From contig JAJXZA010000288.1 of NCBI GenBank assembly GCA_021780285.1, positions 1 through 7,113 of the forward strand: 7,113 bases of DNA. The letters are read 5' to 3'. The translations under genes were made by a program, and so were the position numbers. This DNA is from Planctomycetota bacterium (lineage in GTDB: Bacteria > Planctomycetota > Phycisphaerae > WQYP01). Position 1 is the first letter of the stretch. Each line of letters opens with the position of its first letter. Of the stretch, positions 1-5,883 are shown in pieces. Under the pieces are notes generated by a model. The model was not told where the DNA came from. It made no database searches and was given only the letters and a program-made list of their open reading frames with translations.

Positions 1-50
1 GTAAAGATGTTGGGGGGCCGGGAGTGCTACGCGCCAAACGCGTCCAATCG

Positions 51-78
51 AAAAATTCGGCCGGAATTACCCCCGGCC
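51..78 (-). terminator. Rho-independent terminator of the ftsK unit
   Basis: Read on the minus strand, a GGCCGG / CCGGCC stem (plus positions 73-78 and 59-64) with an 8-nt loop is followed by GAATTTTT, a five-T run at 55-51. It lies 23 nt after the stop of the small ORF downstream of ftsK, where the end of that transcript is expected. No T-run follows the hairpin in the plus direction, so it appears to be one-sided. The 6-bp stem is short but all G/C. Confidence 0.55.
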
Positions 79-100
79 ATCGCCGTCGGACTACCTCTGG

Positions 101-283
101 CTAAAACCTATGAAATATCCGGGTTAACCGCGTGGCTCGTTGTTGGGTGACGTTCAATTTTGCTTCAAATATTGGCCGTGCTGCAATGTATACGGCGCAA
201 CCGGCAACGACCACGCCATAAGGCCGCACTGCAGTTCTCCAGCCCAAATATCCCGCCAAAAACGCCGCGACAGCGATCGGCAT
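101..283 (-). CDS. small hypothetical membrane protein directly after ftsK
   Basis: This is a 60-aa ORF not assigned to any family. Its ATG (283-281) immediately follows the ftsK TAA (286-284), giving TAAATG with no gap, so translation could continue by re-initiation of ribosomes finishing ftsK. No good Shine-Dalgarno precedes it. The protein shows two hydrophobic stretches, about residues 3-15 (IAVAAFLAGYLGW) and 23-40 (YGVVVAGCAVYIAARPIF), separated by a short Arg-containing turn, and then a basic, polar tail. That is the pattern of a helical-hairpin inner-membrane peptide. A probable terminator lies 23 nt beyond its stop, so it would be the last cistron of the ftsK transcript. It could be a chance ORF, but the composition and placement favour a real gene. 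No function can be assigned. Confidence 0.45.
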   Translation of the reverse strand: MPIAVAAFLAGYLGWRTAVRPYGVVVAGCAVYIAARPIFEAKLNVTQQRATRLTRIFHRF

Positions 284-2728
284 TTAATGCGCTTCGTCAA
301 CGGCATCGGTTGCGGGTTCTTCGGCTGGCGGCAACGCGCCGGCTCGCTGCGAATCGCGATAGGCATCCCACTGGTCGCGCGTCATCAGCACTTCGCTGGC
401 CTGGCTGCCTTTGTACTCGCCCACAATGCCCATGGCCCGCATTTGCTCCATAATGCGGCTTGCACGCGAATAGCCTATCGTGAGGTGCCGCTGCAGCAGG
501 CTTACCGAGCCACGCTGCGTTTCGAGAATAATCTCTACTGCCTTGTCGAAAAACTCGTCCTTTTCAGCCTCGGCCAGCCCCTTGGGGGCGCCGAGTTGCA
601 TAAGCTCGGGATGATATTCGGGCTGGGCAATGTCGCTTAAGAAGCGGCAAACTTTTTTGATTTCTTCATCCGATACAAAGGCACCCTGCCCACGCAGCAG
701 CGAGCCGCCGCTGGGCCGCAGCATCAGCAAGTCGCCCTGGCCCAGCAGCAGTTCGCCGCCCGACTGGTCCAGCATAATGCGTGAGTCAATGCGCGAACGC
801 ACCTGAAAGCAAATGCGCCCCGGCATGTTTGATTTAATCAGGCCGGTCACAACCTGCGCCTCGGGTCGCTGCGTGGCCAGCAGCAGGTGAATGCCCACCG
901 CCCGCGCCTTTTGGGCGATGCGCACAATATGCCCTTCAACTTCTTTGCTGGTCATCATCAAATCGGCGAGTTCATCAATGATGATCACAATGTAAGGCAT
1001 ATGGTACAGCAGGCGGGCCTCTTCATCGGGTGTGGCGGGCTTAAACGCTTCGACAATTTGCTCGCGCGAGAGCTTGTTAAACTGCTTGATGTGCCGCACG
1101 CCGGCCTCGGCGAGAATTTGGTAGCGCTCATCCATTTTTTCGGTGGCCCATTCGAGCACGCCTTCGGCCTTGGCCATGTCGTCAATAATGGGAGCCATCA
1201 GGTGCGGAATCTGTTTGTAGTCCTGCATTTCCACCATTTTAGGGTCTACCATAATCAGTTTGACGTGGTCGGGCCGCTGGGTAAGCAGCAGCGTCATGAT
1301 GATGGAGTTTATGCACACCGACTTGCCCGACCCCGTGGTGCCGGCAATAAGCAGGTGCGGCATTGCGGCAAGGTCTTCAATAAGCGGGTTGCCGGAGGCA
1401 TCTTTACCGAGGCACATGGGCAGGGCCATTTTGTTGATGCGGTCGTGGCCAAGCTGCATGAGTTCGCGCAGGCGCACTTTTTCTTTGTCGGTATTGGGCG
1501 CTTCAATGCCCATGGTAGACTTGCCGGGAATGTTATCAATAATGCGAACGGGCGGACTCATAAGCGAGCGGGCAATGTCTTTGTGCAAGGCCGCCACCTG
1601 CGAGCTTTTAATGCCGGGGGCAAGTTCCAGCTCGTAAAGCGTGACAACAGGGCCGGTGTCTATGGCCACAACTTTGGCGTCTATGCCGAAGCTGGTAAGG
1701 CACCCCTCAAGCACACGGGCTTTTTCGCGGACGACATCTTCCTGCCCATCGTTGACCACCGGCTCGGCTTCATCAAGCAGTTCGAGGCCGGGCAATCGGT
1801 AATTGCCGAGGTCCTGCTTTTGGGGCGATGGAGCCTTAAAGGGCAGCATGGGTTCAATGGCCGGAAGCCTGGGCTTGCGAACAATAGGCTCGGCGCGCTT
1901 TGCGGGTGCGGGTATGGGTGCGGGGCTGCTTTCAGCCGGGGTTGCATCCTGTGGCTTGGCAGCCGAGGCGGCGGCGTCTACGACTGGGCTTGCGGCTTCG
2001 GGGTTGGCGCGCACGCGACTGGAGGCTTTGCGGCCGGCAGCGGCCCCGGCGGGCCGAGGCGAGGGCTTAAAGATTTTCTCCGCCAACGTTTTCAACGCGC
2101 CAGCCAAGCCGCCGCCAACAGCCACAGCCGCACCGCCTGCGACATCCACCACCTGCTCGGCGGGCATCTTCTTGAAGCCGCGGGCAATAAGCCCCGGCAA
2201 CGCCAGCACGATTTCATCTACCGCCAGCAGCAGGCCCACCACCAGGCCGAGCGCCAAAATGAGCGCTGCGCCCAGGTAATTAAACTCGCGTTTTAAAAAG
2301 TGGCCGATGGCAGCGCCGAGCAAACCGCCCGCCCCGGCAGGCAGGTCGCGGCCAAAGTTGATCAGGCTGGTCATGCCGCTGACCACCACCACCAAAATGG
2401 CCCCGCCAATGAGGCGCAGCGTAAGTTGGTGCACATGCCGGCCAAACGTCCAGACAATAAGCACGGCCGCCAGCATAACCAAACCAATTAAAGCGCCGGG
2501 GCCAAACGTGTTAAAAATGAAAAAAGCAAGGTCCGCGCCCACCGGCCCGCACCAGTTATGCACGCCGGCATTATGAGCGTAGTAAATAGGACTCGCAGCG
2601 CTGTTGGTAGGGTCTGATGCGCGAAAACTCACGCAGGCCAGCGTTAAAAACACCCACGCCGCCCATGCCAGGCTGATCAATATAATGCGCCAAACGTGGC
2701 CCGACTTCTTCCCTGATTTCGTCGCCAT
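284..2728 (-). CDS. ftsK: FtsK/SpoIIIE-type DNA translocase
   Basis: This is an 814-aa ATP-driven double-stranded DNA pump of the division septum. In the characterised family, it clears chromosome ends from the closing septum and activates XerCD dimer resolution. The N-terminal part has four likely membrane helices (about residues 13-35, 65-95, 104-124 and 151-181). An Ala/Pro-rich linker covers about 220-300. The motor domain carries the Walker A motif GTTGSGKS at 463-470, the conserved VDPKMVEM segment at 494-501, the Walker B motif VIIIDELADLM at 581-591, and the LLATQRPEAQVVTGLIKSNMPGRI segment at 616-639. A C-terminal winged-helix gamma domain, about 725-785 (SVSLLQRHLTIGYSRASRIMEQM), is the part that reads polar KOPS sites. 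All key residues are present and the length is normal for a four-helix FtsK with a short linker. The ATG at 2728 is preceded by GAGG (2737-2734) five bases upstream. A 60-aa ORF follows without a gap. Confidence 0.97.
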   Translation of the reverse strand: MATKSGKKSGHVWRIILISLAWAAWVFLTLACVSFRASDPTNSAASPIYYAHNAGVHNWCGPVGADLAFFIFNTFGPGALIGLVMLAAVLIVWTFGRHVHQLTLRLIGGAILVVVVSGMTSLINFGRDLPAGAGGLLGAAIGHFLKREFNYLGAALILALGLVVGLLLAVDEIVLALPGLIARGFKKMPAEQVVDVAGGAAVAVGGGLAGALKTLAEKIFKPSPRPAGAAAGRKASSRVRANPEAASPVVDAAASAAKPQDATPAESSPAPIPAPAKRAEPIVRKPRLPAIEPMLPFKAPSPQKQDLGNYRLPGLELLDEAEPVVNDGQEDVVREKARVLEGCLTSFGIDAKVVAIDTGPVVTLYELELAPGIKSSQVAALHKDIARSLMSPPVRIIDNIPGKSTMGIEAPNTDKEKVRLRELMQLGHDRINKMALPMCLGKDASGNPLIEDLAAMPHLLIAGTTGSGKSVCINSIIMTLLLTQRPDHVKLIMVDPKMVEMQDYKQIPHLMAPIIDDMAKAEGVLEWATEKMDERYQILAEAGVRHIKQFNKLSREQIVEAFKPATPDEEARLLYHMPYIVIIIDELADLMMTSKEVEGHIVRIAQKARAVGIHLLLATQRPEAQVVTGLIKSNMPGRICFQVRSRIDSRIMLDQSGGELLLGQGDLLMLRPSGGSLLRGQGAFVSDEEIKKVCRFLSDIAQPEYHPELMQLGAPKGLAEAEKDEFFDKAVEIILETQRGSVSLLQRHLTIGYSRASRIMEQMRAMGIVGEYKGSQASEVLMTRDQWDAYRDSQRAGALPPAEEPATDAVDEAH

Positions 2729-2780
2729 CGCAACCTCGATTTGCTGTGTCGCTCAGCCGTCCGTGGCCGAGCATGGAAGT

Positions 2781-2808
2781 ATTGTAGCACGAAACAGCCC
2801 AAGTCAAA
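2781..2808 (-). promoter_or_regulatory. likely ftsK promoter (extended -10)
   Basis: On the minus strand the -10 box TACAAT (2786-2781) is preceded by TGC, forming an extended -10 (TGnTACAAT). A near-consensus -35 lies upstream, as TTGACT at 2807-2802 with a 15-bp spacer or TTTGAC at 2808-2803 with a 16-bp spacer. The short spacer is compensated by the extended -10. Transcription would start near 2774 and leave a leader of about 45 nt before the ftsK ATG. A second TATAAT on the same strand (2910-2905) has no convincing -35. Confidence 0.55.
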
Positions 2809-3167
2809 GCGCAAAGGGCATAGTTTGGCGGGCAATTCGTGCATTTTTTCACGATTTAACCGCGGCAGCCGTGCCCCAGTCGCCGCAAAATACCGCGTCG
2901 TCAGATTATAAGGGGCCGGGCAAAACTTAATGCATGTTTTACGGCGCAGGAATTTTGGCCGTCGGCGAGGCGTGAGCGACGCGCATACCCTGCCAATGGG
3001 TCTGTAAGGAGCGACGAGCGAAGCCCGCGGCCAAAAACACTAGCCAGAAAGCGTGAAGTTATTTTTGTGCGGCCCCTAAGCTAAATGCTGATTCAAAATA
3101 GGGCACAATCACCTACGCCAAATCGCGGCGTTTTCCTGATGCTGGTATGACTCATTGCAGCGATGAT
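2809..3167. other. divergent ftsK-fadL intergenic region
   Basis: No credible gene lies between the ftsK promoter and the regulatory elements next to fadL. Short reading frames here have poor composition and no ribosome binding sites. The region holds a TATAAT box on the minus strand (2910-2905) without a good -35, and the palindrome-ended repeat at 2953-3036. I could not identify a convincing sigma70 promoter for the fadL-like gene. Its -10/-35 elements may belong to another sigma class or may lie within the palindromic segment starting at 3168. Confidence 0.5.
2953..3036. repeat. palindrome-ended intergenic repeat (REP/BIME-like)
   Basis: An 84-bp segment is bounded by a perfect 9-bp inverted repeat, TTTTGGCCG (2953-2961) and CGGCCAAAA (3028-3036). 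Inside are two direct copies of GAGCGACG (2974-2981 and 3009-3016) and a small ACCC-N7-GGGT stem (2987-3001). The sequence is GC-rich, non-coding and sits between two divergent genes. This is typical of interspersed repeats that recur through a genome, but only one copy is visible here, so membership of a repeat family is inferred. Confidence 0.45.
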
Positions 3168-3183
3168 TGTGAAAAGTTTCACA
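3168..3183. promoter_or_regulatory. CRP/FNR-family-type palindromic operator upstream of fadL-like gene
   Basis: The sequence is TGTGA-AAAGTT-TCACA. Both half-sites match the E. coli CRP consensus TGTGA-N6-TCACA exactly, and the symmetry extends to TGTGAAA-AG-TTTCACA (7-bp arms). It ends 41 bp before the ATG at 3225, so it probably overlaps the promoter or the early transcript. That position suits repression or roadblock better than class I or II activation. The regulator is unknown. E. coli fadL is itself under carbon-source control, which makes such a site plausible. Confidence 0.5.
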
Positions 3184-3209
3184 CATTGTTGTGTGTACAT
3201 CTTTTTTTT
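3180..3209 (+). promoter_or_regulatory. hairpin plus T8 tract in fadL leader (possible attenuator)
   Basis: CACACA (3180-3185) and TGTGTG (3190-3195) form a perfect 6-bp stem with a TTGT loop, followed 6 nt later by eight T residues (3202-3209), just ahead of the AGGAGG ribosome binding site at 3215-3220. The left arm uses the CACA bases that close the preceding TGTGAAA/TTTCACA palindrome, so the two RNA structures would be mutually exclusive. The stem is weak (half A/T) and the T-run is offset, so terminator activity is uncertain. Confidence 0.3.
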
Positions 3210-3224
3210 GCCGCAGGAGGCTTT

Positions 3225-4457
3225 ATGTCTAAGGCTATGTTCTCAAAGATCGGACTGGTTTTATTAGCAACAACGGCAGCCGGAGCGGCCTTCAGCCCCG
3301 CAGCCTATGCCACGGACGGCTACCAGCTTGTCGGCATAGGCCAGTACGAGATGGGTTTGGCAGGCGCAGACGTAGCTGCGCCAGGCGACCCGATGACGGC
3401 CATCACCAATCCTGCCGGCGTCGCATGGATTCCATCCCAGGCCGCTTTTTCAGCCGAATGGTTTAATCCCACCCGCACCGACAACTTCGGCTTCGGCCCC
3501 ATCGGCAGCCACGACAACATTTACGGTGTGCCGTCGGTTGGCTGGGTGGCGCCCGCGTTTGGCAAGCATTTTTATTTTGGCGGCGGCATGTTCGCCACCT
3601 CCGGCATGGGGGTTAACTTCCTGCAGTCGGTACCGGGGGCTACCGTGCAGGCTTACAGTAATATTCAATTCTTTTCGATGTCGCCGGCGCTGGCATGGCG
3701 GCCTACACGCGACTGGGCTTTCGGCGTAGCGCTCAATGTCTCGCTGGAACAGGTTGCCCTGCAGCAAACATTCAACGGCGTGGGTTTAAATCTTTCAAGC
3801 CCGTCCACCGCCTTCGGCTTTGGGGCGTCGTTAGGGGTGCTGCACCGCGTCAACAGGTATGTGACGTTGGGCCTGATGTACCGCATGCCCACTTATTTTA
3901 ATGCGCTGACCTGGCAGGAAACATCCGAAAACTTTGGCGGCGTCGCAGGCAACGCCGGCCAATACTCAACGACGCTCAATTACCCGCAGCAGATATCGGC
4001 CGGTGTGGCGTTTCATCCAACCCGCCAGTGGCTTATCAGCTTGGAAGGCCAATGGATCAACTGGAGCGGCACACTCAATCACATGACGATTTACGGGCCT
4101 TGGGACGGCACCAGCAGCGTCACCATGAACACGCATTGGCATGATCAGTTTGTGTTCAACATCGGCATGCAATACCAGGTTTTCAAATGGCTCGCGATCC
4201 GCGGCGGCTATTCCTGGGCGAGTTGCCCCATTGGCGATGCCGATACCCCCATGAACCTGCTGCTGCCGGCATGCGTAGACAACACCATTACCATCGGTGC
4301 CACCGAGCAACTCCCCATGAACTGGAGCCTTACCGAAGCGTATATGCACGCGTTTAGCGCCACCATCAACGGCGGACCGCTGCAACCCGGCATGGGCAAC
4401 ACCAGCGCCGAATTAACCGAAAACTCCTTCGGCCTGCAGATTGGCTACCAGTTTTAG
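3225..4457 (+). CDS. FadL/OmpP1-family outer-membrane transport protein
   Basis: This is a 410-aa predicted outer-membrane beta-barrel of the OMPP1/FadL/TodX family, which takes up long-chain fatty acids or other hydrophobic compounds by lateral diffusion. The chosen ATG has a strong AGGAGG (3215-3220) four bases upstream. An in-frame start at 3147 would add 26 residues and bury the signal peptide. Residues 1-29 are a classic signal peptide (Lys at 3 and 8, hydrophobic LVLLATTAAGAAF, cleavage after AYA29). The mature N terminus has the family hatch signature: GIGQYEMGLAGADVAAPGDPMTAITNPAG (about 37-65) resembles G.g..smGgA..A...D......NPAG. Alternating amphipathic strands follow, and the chain ends in GYQF with the terminal Phe recognised by the BAM complex. 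Cys334 and Cys350 frame the late SCPIGDAD...LLPAC segment and may form a disulfide in an extracellular loop. The substrate cannot be read from the sequence. Confidence 0.9.
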   Translation: MSKAMFSKIGLVLLATTAAGAAFSPAAYATDGYQLVGIGQYEMGLAGADVAAPGDPMTAITNPAGVAWIPSQAAFSAEWFNPTRTDNFGFGPIGSHDNIYGVPSVGWVAPAFGKHFYFGGGMFATSGMGVNFLQSVPGATVQAYSNIQFFSMSPALAWRPTRDWAFGVALNVSLEQVALQQTFNGVGLNLSSPSTAFGFGASLGVLHRVNRYVTLGLMYRMPTYFNALTWQETSENFGGVAGNAGQYSTTLNYPQQISAGVAFHPTRQWLISLEGQWINWSGTLNHMTIYGPWDGTSSVTMNTHWHDQFVFNIGMQYQVFKWLAIRGGYSWASCPIGDADTPMNLLLPACVDNTITIGATEQLPMNWSLTEAYMHAFSATINGGPLQPGMGNTSAELTENSFGLQIGYQF

Positions 4458-4480
4458 CCGCGCGACAGGTTAACCGCGGC
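4457..4480. repeat. inverted repeat at fadL stop
   Basis: GCCGCG (4457-4462, starting on the last base of the TAG stop) pairs with CGCGGC (4475-4480) across a 12-nt loop. It is placed like a transcription terminator for the fadL-like gene, but no T-run follows, so it may only protect the 3' end or may be fortuitous in GC-rich DNA. Confidence 0.25.
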
Positions 4481-4569
4481 GGTGCAGCCGACACCCGTCG
4501 CCCCGGCCATGTCGGCAGCGCTTCGCCATGCGTCTCTAAACAAATGCCATGCCGCGTTTGCCATGCCAT
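4472..4569 (-). pseudogene. metallophosphoesterase 5' fragment (copy A, decayed)
   Basis: Minus-strand translation reads GICLETHGEALPTWPGRRVSAAP, clearly related to GICYDTHGEMLPTWPGRRLAAVLHAGD of the longer copy at 5496-5711. At DNA level 4501-4533 matches 5637-5669 at 29 of 33 positions, and the upstream CGGACAGTTAT word is shared too (4587-4597 and 5734-5744). The metal-binding Asp of the DxH motif has become Glu (ETHG), and the homology stops before the HAGD motif where the fadL 3' end begins. The fragment therefore cannot encode an enzyme. It lies antisense to and just downstream of the fadL-like gene. Confidence 0.6.
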
Positions 4570-4602
4570 TATTTTACAAACAGGTTCGGACAGTTATGAT
4601 CC

Positions 4603-4611
4603 GGGTGCCGG
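4603..4611. repeat. 9-bp target-site duplication, left copy
   Basis: GGGTGCCGG directly abuts the left end of the MITE at 4612. An identical copy abuts its right end at 4785-4793. Confidence 0.75.
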
Positions 4612-4784
4612 GGGTCTGCCAAAAAAAGCGGCATAGGCCCAATACAGTCGGACATTGTTTATTCATTTGGTCCGTATACCAACCCATAAAGCCGCGACCG
4701 TGGGTCGCGCCCAACATCCCACCCGCACCATGACAGCATTGCCGTCATTGATTTTCGCATGACGCCAGAAAAATTGGCAGACCC
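4612..4784. mobile_element. 173-bp MITE-like non-autonomous transposable element
   Basis: The element begins GGGTCTGCCAA (4612-4622) and ends with its exact reverse complement TTGGCAGACCC (4774-4784), an 11-bp perfect terminal inverted repeat. It is flanked on both sides by the same 9 bp, GGGTGCCGG, the footprint of a transposase making 9-bp staggered cuts. It has no coding capacity. Internally it contains a 7-bp stem with a 3-nt loop, CGCGACC-GTG-GGTCGCG (4693-4709), and the pair CGGAC (4649-4653) / GTCCG (4670-4674), so the single strand could fold. The intact duplication suggests a fairly recent insertion. It sits between a dead gene fragment and the mntA promoter and disrupts no gene. The parent insertion sequence is not in the window. 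Confidence 0.75.
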
Positions 4785-4793
4785 GGGTGCCGG
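4785..4793. repeat. 9-bp target-site duplication, right copy
   Basis: GGGTGCCGG directly follows the right terminal inverted repeat and is identical to 4603-4611. The unoccupied site would read across this word once. Confidence 0.75.
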
Positions 4794-4812
4794 CCGCTGA
4801 CAGCCTTACCCC

Positions 4813-4841
4813 TTGGCGTGCTCATGTACCAAAGTTATATT
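4813..4841 (+). promoter_or_regulatory. promoter of the mntA-hepT pair
   Basis: TTGGCG (4813-4818), a 17-bp spacer and TATATT (4836-4841) form a good sigma70-type promoter. Transcription would start near 4848, so the GTG at 4818 cannot be the start codon, whereas the ATG at 4872 with GGAG at 4863-4866 fits. The promoter lies 20 bp outside the right target-site duplication of the MITE and is not supplied by the element. Confidence 0.6.
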
Positions 4842-4871
4842 GGTGTGAGTGAAGAACGTGATGGAGATTCC

Positions 4872-5171
4872 ATGGCGGTCAAACCTCGGATAAAAACCCC
4901 GGAAATTGCGGCATTCTGCCTACGCCACCACATCCGCAGGCTGGCCCTGTTCGGTTCCGTTTTACGCGACGATTTCACCGATCACAGCGATGTAGATGTA
5001 CTGGTGGATTTCGCGCCGGGCCATCAGCCGGGGCTGGCGTTTTTCGCCATGCAAGATGAATTGACCGCAATTCTTGGCCGGCGCGTGGACCTGAACACCG
5101 CCGCCGATCTTAGCCCGTATTTCCGTGATCGTGTGCTTGGCGAAGCGGAGCCGGTGTATGTCGCGGCATGA
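4872..5171 (+). CDS. mntA: MntA-type nucleotidyltransferase antitoxin
   Basis: This is a 99-aa minimal nucleotidyltransferase of the DNA polymerase beta superfamily, the partner of the HepT toxin encoded next. In studied MntA-HepT pairs it silences the toxin by attaching AMP units to a tyrosine of the HepT HEPN motif. The active-site signature GSX10DXD is exact: Gly28-Ser29, ten residues, Asp40-Val-Asp42 (GSVLRDDFTDHSDVDVLVDF). The third acidic residue is probably Asp73 in RRVDLNT. The ATG at 4872 is chosen because GGAG (4863-4866) lies five bases upstream and a promoter ends at 4841. The upstream GTG at 4818 would fall inside that promoter. The stop codon overlaps the hepT start by 14 bp, indicating coupled translation. 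Confidence 0.9.
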   Translation: MAVKPRIKTPEIAAFCLRHHIRRLALFGSVLRDDFTDHSDVDVLVDFAPGHQPGLAFFAMQDELTAILGRRVDLNTAADLSPYFRDRVLGEAEPVYVAA

Positions 5172-5505
5172 TCCACTTGTGTCCATCCGCCAGATGCTCG
5201 ACCATGCCCGCGAGGCGGCGACAATGGCTCGTGGCCGCAAGCGCGCTGATTTGGACACCGACCGCATGTTAAATCTTTCTGAGCTGCGCCTCTTGGAAGT
5301 CGTTGGAGAAGCTGCGGCACGCGTACCCGACGAATTTCGCCTACGGCACCCGGAGGTGCCCTGGCGCGACGCCATCGGTCTGCGCAGCCGTTTGATTCAC
5401 GGCTACGACGCCATCAATCTTGATATGGTATGGACGGTTCTACAGAATGACCTGCCTGAGTTAATCGCAGCGTTGGAGAACATTGTCGCCAAGGAATCGG
5501 CCTGA
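5158..5505 (+). CDS. hepT: HepT-type HEPN toxin (DUF86)
   Basis: This is a 115-aa all-helical HEPN-domain protein, predicted to act as a ribonuclease toxin. The diagnostic RX4HXY motif is intact: Arg76-SRLI-His81-Gly-Tyr83 within LRSRLIHGYDAINLDMVW. Tyr83 is the residue expected to be AMPylated by MntA. Family features around it also fit, including the preceding EVVGEAAARVP segment (47-57) and the following LPELI (99-103). The start at 5158 overlaps mntA by 14 bp and has CGGAG (5146-5150) seven bases upstream. An upstream in-frame ATG at 5125 lacks support. The gene ends exactly where homology to a metallophosphoesterase remnant on the opposite strand begins, so its last codons may lie at a recombination junction. 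Confidence 0.9.
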   Translation: MSRHDPLVSIRQMLDHAREAATMARGRKRADLDTDRMLNLSELRLLEVVGEAAARVPDEFRLRHPEVPWRDAIGLRSRLIHGYDAINLDMVWTVLQNDLPELIAALENIVAKESA

Positions 5506-5711
5506 TTACCGCGAACCGCCAGCACTGGCACACCCAGCGCAGCAACCCACGCGCGCGGGTTCACATAATTTTCAGGAAGAACGAGCGTTGGCGAATCATA
5601 AATATCGCCGGCATGAAGAACCGCCGCCAGCCGCCGCCCCGGCCAGGTCGGTAGCATTTCGCCATGCGTGTCGTAGCAGATGCCCAGTATGATTGCAGTG
5701 GAAATATTCAT
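5496..5711 (-). pseudogene. truncated metallophosphoesterase, 5' half (copy B)
   Basis: The minus strand encodes about 70 residues of a calcineurin-like/YfcE-type phosphoesterase, starting at the ATG at 5711. It has the DTHG metal-binding motif (5661-5672), the HAGD motif in LHAGDIYD (5595-5615 region) and the GN motif in VLAVRGNQAD (5496-5510 region). The reading frame is open, but the second half of the enzyme with the conserved histidine pairs is missing: after GNQAD the frame runs antisense through hepT. The end of homology coincides with the hepT stop codon (5503-5505). This indicates that the mntA-hepT segment replaced or cut the 3' half. Translation into a non-functional peptide remains possible. 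Confidence 0.6.
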
Positions 5712-5732
5712 GCTGCAACGGTAACTGCTGCT

Positions 5733-5751
5733 GCGGACAGTTATTGTCCGC
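5733..5751. promoter_or_regulatory. palindromic operator-like site upstream of MPE remnant
   Basis: GCGGACA-GTTAT-TGTCCGC is a perfect inverted repeat with 7-bp arms and a 5-bp spacer, located 22-40 bp upstream of the MPE start codon. The related copy A keeps the left arm and spacer (CGGACAGTTAT, 4587-4597) but only part of the right arm. The site looks like the binding site of a dimeric repressor of the former MPE gene, or a hairpin in its leader. Confidence 0.4.
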
Positions 5752-5822
5752 TCGTCAGACGCTATCGGTCTCGTGGCCACAAATTCAGGAGCCGCTCCGC
5801 AAGAATATCCGTGCGGGCAATA

Positions 5823-5853
5823 ATCGTATGTTAATAAAGATTAAGGGTGTCAA
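5823..5853 (-). promoter_or_regulatory. weak candidate promoter for the MPE remnant
   Basis: On the minus strand a consensus TTGACA (5853-5848) is followed after 19 bp by TACGAT (5828-5823). The spacer is long, so activity is doubtful. It would read toward the truncated phosphoesterase at 5711. No clear terminator is seen after the stop of the gene at 5884, so read-through from that gene is also possible. Confidence 0.2.
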
Positions 5854-5883
5854 GGCAAACCGACTGTATGCGAACCTAAGACA

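Noticed and set aside
3..104. Plus-strand frame open from the window edge, ending TAA at 102-104 (KDVGGPGVLRAKRVQ...)
   Set aside because: It could be the C terminus of an incoming gene, but it is only 33 codons, unrecognised, and overlaps the ftsK-side terminator.
140..640. 166-aa plus-strand open frame over the ftsK 3' end
   Set aside because: It lies antisense to the conserved FtsK gamma domain and its translation shows no family-like features.
887..2296. 469-aa open frame on the plus strand antisense to ftsK
   Set aside because: It is a shadow of ftsK: His/Gly/Asn-rich low-complexity translation, no ribosome binding site and complete overlap with a gene whose motifs are all intact.
2571..2852. 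93-aa minus-strand frame overlapping the ftsK start
   Set aside because: It runs through the ftsK promoter and 5' coding region in another frame, is Cys-rich and irregular, and lacks a ribosome binding site.
3147..3224. Upstream in-frame ATG for the fadL-like gene
   Set aside because: It would place 26 non-signal residues before a textbook signal peptide. The AGGAGG at 3215-3220 points to the ATG at 3225.
4818..4871. GTG start 18 codons upstream for mntA
   Set aside because: The GTG overlaps the -35 box of the predicted promoter, and the ATG at 4872 has a good Shine-Dalgarno.
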